From positions 1 to 11,507 of the forward strand of contig DYNS01000054.1 in the NCBI GenBank assembly GCA_020720965.1: 11,507 bases of DNA. The letters are read 5' to 3'. The position numbers and the translations under genes were made by a program. The DNA comes from Anaerolinea sp. GTDB lineage: Bacteria; Chloroflexota; Anaerolineae; Anaerolineales; Villigracilaceae. The notes under the pieces are model-generated. The model was not told where the DNA came from and did not search any database. It saw only the letters and a list, made by a program, of their open reading frames with translations. Below, piece by piece: positions 6,724 to 11,507 of this stretch (within the stretch, counting starts at the first letter, position 1; every line of letters starts with the position of its first letter).

Positions 6724-6725
6724 CT

Positions 6726-7121
6726 ATGGATGACCTTTACCGCGAAATTATCATTGAACATTACAAAAACCCCGGCTACAAGGGGCATCTCGAGCCGCAC
6801 GACTACGCCTTTGAAGATAGCAACCCTCTCTGCGGCGACCATATCGAAATCACCCTGCGGGTGGGCGCAGACGGCAAAGTAGCCGAAGCGGCTTTTGACG
6901 GGCATGGCTGCGCCATTTCGCAAGCCTCCGCCGATTTGCTCATCGAATCCATCATCGGTCAGCCATTGGAGGATGTGAAGCAGCTGAACAAGCAACACAT
7001 TCTGGATTTGCTGGGCATAGACCTGGGTCCGGTGCGCCTAAAATGCGCTTTGCTCTCGCTCAAAGTGCTCAAAGCCGGTTTATACGGCATGGGCGAAGCC
7101 CCCGATTCTTTGGTGGAGTGA
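6726..7121 (+). CDS. sufU: SufU/IscU-type zinc-binding sulfur acceptor protein
   Basis: A 131-residue protein of the SufU/IscU family. In SUF systems without SufE, SufU takes the persulfide from SufS and delivers sulfur to SufBCD. Conserved residues: C36 and D38 in NPLCGD, C62 in GHGCAIS and C107 in PVRLKCALLSL; these match the zinc and sulfur-accepting residues of B. subtilis SufU (Cys41, Asp43, Cys66, Cys128). A lysine precedes the last cysteine, as in SufU, where IscU has histidine. It lacks the insertion of about 18 residues that SufU normally has between the second and third cysteine: the gap is 44 residues here, close to IscU. ATG 6726 is chosen over the in-frame TTG at 6717, which lies inside the tandem repeat. 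No Shine-Dalgarno is visible. The next gene begins 2 nt after its stop. Confidence 0.93.
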   Translation: MDDLYREIIIEHYKNPGYKGHLEPHDYAFEDSNPLCGDHIEITLRVGADGKVAEAAFDGHGCAISQASADLLIESIIGQPLEDVKQLNKQHILDLLGIDLGPVRLKCALLSLKVLKAGLYGMGEAPDSLVE

Positions 7122-7123
7122 CC

Positions 7124-7471
7124 ATGTTCAACTACGCCACATATCCCCCCGAAAACCTGACCTTCGTGGAAATCGGTCCCGCTGACCTGCCCAACGGAGA
7201 GCGAATGTTTTTAGAAATTGACGGGCAGCCGATTGTCGTTTTTAACATTGCCGGGCAATATTACGCCATCGCAGACATGTGCTCCCATGAGGATGCCCCC
7301 CTGGGCGATGGCGACCTGGATGCTTTTCACATCACCTGCCTTCGGCATGGCGCAGAGTTTGATGTGCGAAACGGAAAAGCCATGACCATGCCCGCCGTTG
7401 TGGACATCCCCGCCTACCCGGTGCAAGTGCGGGAGGGCGTTCTGTGGCTCGGTGTGCCCAAAGACCGATAA
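7124..7471 (+). CDS. Rieske [2Fe-2S] ferredoxin (non-heme oxygenase ferredoxin-like)
   Basis: A 115-residue soluble Rieske protein. The cluster ligands are C53 and H55 (CSH) and C72 and H75 (CLRH), with 16 residues between H55 and C72. The small size, the absence of a transmembrane anchor and the CSH...CxxH loops place it with ferredoxin components of aromatic-ring dioxygenases rather than with bc1 Rieske subunits. The start is ATG 7124 with GGAG (7114-7117) 6 nt upstream and 2 nt after the sufU stop, so it is clearly in the same transcript. Rieske ferredoxin genes of this type are also found in SUF operons of Actinobacteria. No oxygenase is in the window, so an electron-transfer role in Fe-S assembly is a reasonable inference but is not shown by the sequence. 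Confidence 0.92.
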   Translation: MFNYATYPPENLTFVEIGPADLPNGERMFLEIDGQPIVVFNIAGQYYAIADMCSHEDAPLGDGDLDAFHITCLRHGAEFDVRNGKAMTMPAVVDIPAYPVQVREGVLWLGVPKDR

Positions 7472-7490
7472 ACTCTCTGCTTGTAAAAGA

Positions 7491-7525
7491 AAACCTCCCC
7501 GGCAAAGGGGAGGTTTCTTTTTTTT
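7491..7525 (+). terminator. Strong intrinsic terminator of the suf locus, possibly bidirectional
   Basis: AAACCTCCCC (7491-7500) pairs perfectly with GGGGAGGTTT (7507-7516) around a 6-nt loop, followed by C and eight T residues (7518-7525). The stop codon of the convergent minus-strand gene (7524-7526) overlaps the T tract. Read on the minus strand, the same stem is followed by TCTTTTAC, a weaker but possible T tract, so the element may end both transcripts. Confidence 0.93.
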
Positions 7526-8156
7526 ATTTGCCAAACTGACCTACAACCCGCAAAATATCAAATCCCTCCGCCAGCGGAAGTTCCGCCAGCGCCCCATGCC
7601 GCACCAGGATGGAGCGGGTTAGTTCCGCGTTGAAGTAGTATCTATCGCGGTAGGTCGTGTACTGCGAGAGCGCCTCCACTTTTTTGGCGGCATCCTCTTC
7701 GCTCACCTGCACCAGAAAATGGGGGAAAAAACCGTAAGAGGAGCGCACTACATCAAACCCCAGCACGGTAATGCCCCGAAACGCCCTCAGCGCCTCGTCT
7801 GTGATGGCGTTGTGGTCTTGATGAATGTCGGCGCGGGAGTGGGTAAAAATCAAATCCGGCTTAAAATCCCGCCGCAGGGTGAGGAAATACTCCAGCAATT
7901 CCTGGCGCTGCTCCGGGAAGATGCGAGTCGTAAAAGGTCCCAGCGAAACGCTCTCGCGTGGCACGCCCAAAACGTCCATACTGGCGTAGTGCTCCTGCAC
8001 CAGGTGGGTTAACTGCGGATTTTTCTGGTTGTCGGAGAGAGTGACGCAGAGCAGGCTGGTTTGGGGCGCAATTTGGTGCAGCAAAGCCCCGCAGCCCAAC
8101 TCAATATCGTCTGGGTGTGCGCCAATGAACAGGACTCGTTTACCGTAAAAGTTCAT
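7524..8156 (-). CDS. PIG-L/LmbE family zinc-dependent deacetylase
   Basis: A 210-residue PIG-L-fold protein, usually an N-deacetylase acting on N-acetylglucosaminyl groups. Examples are MshB and BshB in mycothiol and bacillithiol synthesis, and various antibiotic or glycan pathways. The zinc-site signature AHPDD is at 13-17 (H14, D16, D17) and the second motif HQDH at 112-115 (H112, D114, H115). The strand FKPDLIFTHSRADIHQDH is typical of the family. No signal peptide is evident, so it is probably cytoplasmic. It lies 11 nt downstream of a methyltransferase gene and is surely co-transcribed with it, but the substrate cannot be read from the sequence. There is no strong Shine-Dalgarno, only a weak AGG before the ATG. 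The stop falls inside the terminator T tract. Confidence 0.93.
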   Translation of the reverse strand: MNFYGKRVLFIGAHPDDIELGCGALLHQIAPQTSLLCVTLSDNQKNPQLTHLVQEHYASMDVLGVPRESVSLGPFTTRIFPEQRQELLEYFLTLRRDFKPDLIFTHSRADIHQDHNAITDEALRAFRGITVLGFDVVRSSYGFFPHFLVQVSEEDAAKKVEALSQYTTYRDRYYFNAELTRSILVRHGALAELPLAEGFDILRVVGQFGK

Positions 8157-8167
8157 GGTTGCCTGGT

Positions 8168-8971
8168 TTATTTGGTTGCCAATATGCCGCCAACGACCTT
8201 GGTCATCACCAGTTTGCCGTCTCGTGCAAACCAGCGGCTTGCCACCGCCTCAATTTTGCCAATCAGGGCTTCATATTCTTCCTTGCCATTGAACATGCTC
8301 GTCCACAATTTGCGGTCTTCTGCCAGAGAGGCGCGCACATATTCGATAAAGGGAGCAACTGCCGGGAAGGTGAGGGGATTCTCAAAGGTGAGCATTTCCG
8401 TTTTTGAGAAAATTCCCTCAATGGTGGAGAATATCTCGCCCTTAAACCGGCTGGAGCCTGGCATGGGTGGGATGGGTTGGTTGGTCGCCTCCTGAATGAT
8501 GTCGTAGAACATTTTTTTGTTTTCTGGCAGCGGACCGGTGACGAAGAGCCTTCCGCCCGGTTTGAGCACCCGGTGCGCTTCGCCAAAGGTGAAGGAAAGG
8601 TCGGAGGCGTAGTAAATGGCAAAGGCGCTGGAAAGCAGGTCGAAGCGGTTTTCTGGGAAGTCGAAGGGTTGATTGAAATCTAAAAACTGAAAGGAGACAT
8701 TGGTATCGCCGCGTTCTTGCAGGCGGGTGCGGGCTTTTTCCAGCAATTCCTGCGAGAAATCGCCCCCGGTAATTTCTGCCTTGCCCTGAGTGTGGTCGCT
8801 GTAAAGGAAGCATTGTTTTCCCGCACCGCAGCCCACATCCAAAATGCGGTAGCTGGGTTGGGGGTTCAGCACTTCAATGTTCCAATGGTCAATGTTGCGC
8901 GCGCCATAGGTTTCGTGAATATCGATGCGGGTTAGCAAGTCTTTCGAGGTTTCCTGGTAGTTAATTTCCAT
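8168..8971 (-). CDS. SAM-dependent class I methyltransferase
   Basis: A 267-residue Rossmann-fold methyltransferase. The SAM-binding glycine motif is ILDVGCGAGKQ (43-53), followed by an acidic residue at the end of the second strand (GGDFS, D71), a motif II-like FDLLSSAFAIYY (110-121) and the typical VLKPGGRLFV (135-144). The sequence resembles the UbiE/type 11 group. The substrate is unknown. The frame continues upstream to 9019, but those 16 codons run through the promoter and palindrome. I use ATG 8971, preceded by AAGGAG (plus-strand 8981-8986) at 9-nt spacing. It is the first gene of a two-gene unit with the PIG-L deacetylase, and its promoter is overlapped by a large palindrome. Together the pair may modify a sugar-containing small molecule or glycan, but that is only inference. 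Confidence 0.92.
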   Translation of the reverse strand: MEINYQETSKDLLTRIDIHETYGARNIDHWNIEVLNPQPSYRILDVGCGAGKQCFLYSDHTQGKAEITGGDFSQELLEKARTRLQERGDTNVSFQFLDFNQPFDFPENRFDLLSSAFAIYYASDLSFTFGEAHRVLKPGGRLFVTGPLPENKKMFYDIIQEATNQPIPPMPGSSRFKGEIFSTIEGIFSKTEMLTFENPLTFPAVAPFIEYVRASLAEDRKLWTSMFNGKEEYEALIGKIEAVASRWFARDGKLVMTKVVGGILATK

Positions 8972-9002
8972 TTTTAGTCGCTCCTTGGGGAATGAGAACG
9001 GG

Positions 9003-9011
9003 ATTATACCA
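9003..9011 (-). promoter_or_regulatory. Extended -10 promoter of the methyltransferase/deacetylase unit
   Basis: On the minus strand TGGTATAAT forms a perfect TG-N-TATAAT extended -10. Transcription would start near 8996, giving a leader of about 25 nt containing AAGGAG and then the ATG at 8971. There is no convincing -35 (CTGAAT at 17-nt spacing). That region is instead occupied by the large palindrome, as expected for a regulated or activator-dependent promoter. Confidence 0.75.
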
Positions 9012-9014
9012 GAA

Positions 9015-9051
9015 GTCATTTCAAAATTCAGTTGCTGAATTTTGAAATGAC
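9015..9051. repeat. 37-bp palindrome (17-bp perfect arms, 3-nt centre)
   Basis: The left arm GTCATTTCAAAATTCAG (9015-9031) and the right arm CTGAATTTTGAAATGAC (9035-9051) are exact reverse complements around TTG. It lies 3 bp upstream of the extended -10 element on the minus strand and covers its -35 region. No T tract follows it on either strand, so it does not look like a terminator. It is best read as a candidate operator or a small remnant of a mobile inverted repeat. Confidence 0.9.
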
Positions 9052-9052
9052 C

Positions 9053-9076
9053 AAAAAAAGCAGCCCGAAGGCGGCT
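9053..9076 (-). terminator. Intrinsic terminator after malQ
   Basis: On the minus strand, AGCCGCC, a TTCG tetraloop and GGCTGCT form a hairpin with one internal mismatch, running directly into seven T residues (plus-strand A run 9053-9059). The C(UUCG)G loop is a very stable RNA turn. It starts 10 nt after the malQ stop codon, so it should end the glgA-malQ transcript. Confidence 0.9.
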
Positions 9077-9086
9077 TGAGGGGGCT

Positions 9087-10571
9087 TTATCGCCCGTACA
9101 GGTAATTCAGTTCGCGGATGCGGTGTTTAATATCTTCGGTAAATGCGCCGGAGCTCATGCGCCAGCCCCAAAAACCGCCCACCTTGCCGGGGAAGTTCAT
9201 CCGCCCTTCGCTGCCCAGGTTTAGCAGGTCTTGCATGGGGGCGAGCGCCATGACGGCAACCGAAGCCCAGCAGGAGCGGGTTAAATCCCAGGCAAAATCT
9301 TCTCCGCTGATGTGCAGGTAGCGGCGGGCGTAGTCTTTCTCGTGTTCCGGGGCGGAGTTGTACCAGCCCCAGGCGGTGTCGTTGTCGTGTGTGCCGGTGT
9401 ATACCACGCTGTTTGGCACGTAGTGTTGCGGCAGGAAGGGGTTTTCTGGTCCGGAAAAGCCGAATTGGTGAATTTTCATCCCTGGCAGGTGCAGGCTGTC
9501 GCGCAGTTCTATTACATCCGGGGTGATTTCTCCCAAGTCTTCGGCGATGATGGGCAGGTCGCCCAGCGCCCGATGGATGGCGTGGAAGAGGTCTATGCCG
9601 GGACCGGGAACCCAGCGCCCGTTTTCGGCGGTGGGGGCGTTGCCTGGCACTTCCCAATAGCCCGCGAAGCCGCGAAAGTGGTCTATGCGGATGATGTCTA
9701 CTGTTTGTAGGATTGCCCGAATGCGTTCCACCCACCAACGGTAGCCGGTTTGGCGGTGAATCTCCCAGCGGTAGAGGGGGTTGCCCCATAGCTGCCCGGT
9801 GGGGGCAAAGTAATCTGGCGGCACGCCGGCAACAACGGTGGGTTTTCCGGCTTCGTCCAGGTGGAACAGTTCCGGGTGCGCCCAGGCATCGGAGGAGTCC
9901 ATGGCGACAAAGATGGGGATGTCTCCGATGATTTGGATTCCCTTTTGGTGGGCAAAGTTTCGCAGGGCGTTCCATTGTCGGAAGAAGAGGAATTGGTGAA
10001 ATTCCTGCCTTCGGATGGCTTTGGCGTGGGTTTGACGGGCTTGTTGCAGGGCTTCGGGTTGGCGGCTGCGGAGGGGTGGCTGCCATTCGTTCCAGGCGAT
10101 GCCGCCTTGAGCGTCTTTGAGCGCCATGAAGAGGGCGTAGTCTTGCAGCCAGTGGGCGTTGTCCAGCCGGAAGCCGTCAAACTCCTGATGCAAGGGGGTG
10201 TGGGGTTGGGCTTCAAAGCGGGCAAAGGCTTTATCCAGCAGGGCGGGTTTCCATTGGAAGATGCTGCCGAAGTCGACCTGTTGGGGGTTCCAGGCGGGCA
10301 TGTCGGCGAAGTCTTCTTCTTGCAGTAGCCCATCGTTTTTGAGGAAATCGGGGCTGACGAGGTAGGGGTTGCCTGCAAAGGCGGAGAATGCCTGGTAGGG
10401 TGAATCGCCGTAGCCAGTGGGTCCGAGCGGGAGAATTTGCCAGAGTTTGCTGCCGGTTTGCGCCAGGTCTTCGAGGAAGCGGTAGGCTTCGGGTCCCAGG
10501 TCGCCGATGCCGTAGGGTCCGGGCAGGCTGGTGGGGTGGAGGAGAATGCCAGAGGAGCGGGTGAGTGTCAT
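9087..10571 (-). CDS. malQ: 4-alpha-glucanotransferase (amylomaltase, GH77)
   Basis: A 494-residue GH77 enzyme, the normal length for bacterial amylomaltase of the short type. It moves alpha-1,4-glucan segments between malto-oligosaccharides or glycogen chains, in the cytoplasm. Landmarks: RSSGILLHPTSLPGPYGIGDLG (5-26), WQILPLGPTGYGDSPYQ (44-60), GDIPIFVAMDSSD (216-228) and the GVPPDYF lid loop (249-255). The catalytic triad is D297 in RIDHFRG, E344 in AEDLG and D396 in THDND. The ATG follows the glgA stop by 9 nt, with AGAGG 4 nt before the start. The arrangement glgA-malQ places it in glycogen synthesis and turnover. It ends at a clear terminator. Confidence 0.97.
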   Translation of the reverse strand: MTLTRSSGILLHPTSLPGPYGIGDLGPEAYRFLEDLAQTGSKLWQILPLGPTGYGDSPYQAFSAFAGNPYLVSPDFLKNDGLLQEEDFADMPAWNPQQVDFGSIFQWKPALLDKAFARFEAQPHTPLHQEFDGFRLDNAHWLQDYALFMALKDAQGGIAWNEWQPPLRSRQPEALQQARQTHAKAIRRQEFHQFLFFRQWNALRNFAHQKGIQIIGDIPIFVAMDSSDAWAHPELFHLDEAGKPTVVAGVPPDYFAPTGQLWGNPLYRWEIHRQTGYRWWVERIRAILQTVDIIRIDHFRGFAGYWEVPGNAPTAENGRWVPGPGIDLFHAIHRALGDLPIIAEDLGEITPDVIELRDSLHLPGMKIHQFGFSGPENPFLPQHYVPNSVVYTGTHDNDTAWGWYNSAPEHEKDYARRYLHISGEDFAWDLTRSCWASVAVMALAPMQDLLNLGSEGRMNFPGKVGGFWGWRMSSGAFTEDIKHRIRELNYLYGR

Positions 10572-10580
10572 GTTGCCTCT

Positions 10581-11507
10581 TTAAAGGATGGATTGATAAA
10601 GTTCGGCGTATTGTTGCGCCGATGTTTGCCAGGAGAAATCTTGCGCCATGGCGGTTCGTTGCATTTCCTGCCATTCTTCGGGTTGTTCGTAGGCGTTGAA
10701 GGCGCGGCGCAGGGAGGCTGCCATCATGGTGGGGGATGCCTGGGTGAAGAGGAATCCGCTGCGGCTGTCGGCGATGGTGTCTCGTAAGCCGCCGGTGGCG
10801 CGGGCGAGGGGGATGGCGCCATAGCGCATGGCTATCATTTGTGCCAGTCCGCAGGGTTCGTAGCGGGAGGGCATGAGGAAGAGGTCTGCTGCGCCGTAGA
10901 TTTGGCGGGAGAGTTTGGCGTCGAAACGCAGGATGGAGGCGACCCGGTGATGGAAGTCTGCCTCCAGGGCGCGGGCGGCTTCTTCCAGTTGGCGGTTGCC
11001 GGTTCCGAGCAGGATGGCTTGCCAGGGGCGGTCGGTGACGAGGCGCAGGGCGTTGAGGGCGATGTCCACTCCTTTTTGCTGGTCCATGCGTGTGACCATG
11101 GCTAGGAGGGGGGCGTTGGGGTGTTCTGTTAGCCCAAATTGGGCTTGCAGGGCGGCTTTGTTGAGGCTGCGTTGTGGCAGGGTTTGGGGGGTAAAGGAGG
11201 CGGTCAGGCTTTTGTCGGCACCAGGGTCCCAGAGGGAGTAGTCTATGCCGTTGACGATGCCGGTGATTTTTTGGGGGTGGGCTTGCAAATAGGTTTCCAG
11301 CCCGTAGCCGTATTCCGGGGTCTGAATTTCCAGGGCGTAGGTGGGGGAGACGGCTACGATTTTATCGGCTGCCCAGATGCCCATGCCCATGGGTTGTCTG
11401 CAAGCCCAGGCGGGGTAACTTGGCTCTTGCACGGGGGGAACGCGGTAGGCTTGCAGGGCTTGTTCGGCTTCTGCGCCCATGTAACCCAGGTTGTGAATGG
11501 TGTAAAC
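10581..11507 (-). CDS. glgA: Glycogen synthase GlgA, C-terminal part (start lies outside the window)
   Basis: The last 308 residues of a GT5 starch/glycogen synthase; the frame is open to the window edge, so the N-terminus is missing. The visible part begins with VYTIHNLGYMG, the family's conserved TIHN segment of the N-terminal Rossmann domain. Next come KIVAVSPTYALEIQTPEYGYGLE and the junction VNGIDYSLWDP (86-96). The C-terminal domain has VTRMDQQKGVDI (138-149; R140 and K145 are the likely nucleotide-phosphate contacts) and PSRYEPCGLAQM with E217, the conserved catalytic-site glutamate. TGGLRDTI follows at 238-245. It extends alpha-1,4-glucan from a nucleotide-glucose donor. ADP-glucose is usual in bacteria, but the donor cannot be decided here. 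The first internal ATG (11480) is not the start. malQ follows 9 nt downstream. Confidence 0.95.
   Translation of the reverse strand, partial: VYTIHNLGYMGAEAEQALQAYRVPPVQEPSYPAWACRQPMGMGIWAADKIVAVSPTYALEIQTPEYGYGLETYLQAHPQKITGIVNGIDYSLWDPGADKSLTASFTPQTLPQRSLNKAALQAQFGLTEHPNAPLLAMVTRMDQQKGVDIALNALRLVTDRPWQAILLGTGNRQLEEAARALEADFHHRVASILRFDAKLSRQIYGAADLFLMPSRYEPCGLAQMIAMRYGAIPLARATGGLRDTIADSRSGFLFTQASPTMMAASLRRAFNAYEQPEEWQEMQRTAMAQDFSWQTSAQQYAELYQSIL

Noticed and set aside
8972..9019. Upstream extension of the methyltransferase from 9019
   Set aside because: It runs through the extended -10 promoter and into the palindrome, whereas ATG 8971 has AAGGAG at good spacing.
9015..9051. The large palindrome as a transcription terminator
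   Set aside because: Neither strand has a T tract after the hairpin, and malQ already has its own terminator at 9053-9076.
9127..10086. A 319-codon open frame on the minus strand in another frame of malQ
   Set aside because: It lies wholly inside malQ, whose motifs are intact throughout. The alternative product is Pro/Arg/His-rich low-complexity sequence typical of an off-frame reading.
11099..11125. G-run cluster as a possible quadruplex
   Set aside because: The runs lie in the glgA coding region and reflect C-rich codons on the coding strand, with irregular spacing; similar runs are scattered throughout malQ and glgA.

Overview
The window looks like a chromosomal, housekeeping stretch of a mesophilic bacterium of fairly high GC. 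It has no phage, transposon, plasmid, CRISPR or RNA gene that I can see. The layout (sufC-B-D, then sufS-sufU and a Rieske ferredoxin) and the style of the proteins suggest a Chloroflexota organism, most likely Anaerolineae. That assignment is inference from gene content and protein style, not a measured placement.

Left block (1-1177, minus strand): ridA, an OmpR/PhoB-type response regulator and the first 42 codons of a sensor histidine kinase are read in that order. The junctions are 0 and 1 nt, so they are probably one transcript. A divergent intergenic region (1178-1362) separates them from the SUF genes and holds a perfect-consensus sigma70-type promoter (TTGACA-17 nt-TATAAT) for sufC.

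Central block (1363-7471, plus strand): a SUF iron-sulfur cluster assembly locus. SufC (ATPase), SufB and SufD form the scaffold complex. SufS (cysteine desulfurase) and SufU (zinc protein that accepts its persulfide) supply sulfur. A small Rieske [2Fe-2S] ferredoxin closes the locus. Between sufD and sufS lies a 121-codon gene of unknown function with a probable SH3/Tudor-like small beta barrel. It has its own putative promoter, preceded by a weak terminator-like hairpin and followed by a perfect 20-bp palindrome in the expected start-of-transcript region. The locus may therefore be two transcription units: sufCBD, and unknown-sufS-sufU-Rieske. A strong hairpin terminator at 7491-7525 ends it and also sits at the 3' end of the convergent genes.

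Right block (7524-11507, minus strand): glgA (3' part only) and malQ, 9 nt apart, make and remodel alpha-1,4-glucan (glycogen metabolism). They end at a UUCG-loop terminator. Just downstream, a 37-bp near-perfect palindrome (17-bp arms, 3-nt centre) overlaps the -35 region of an extended -10 promoter that drives a SAM methyltransferase and a PIG-L/LmbE-family deacetylase.

Nothing here is a wholly new system by itself. The items most worth a second look are the unknown SUF-locus protein and its palindrome, a SufU that lacks the usual SufU insertion, and the palindromic operator-like element in front of the methyltransferase/deacetylase pair.
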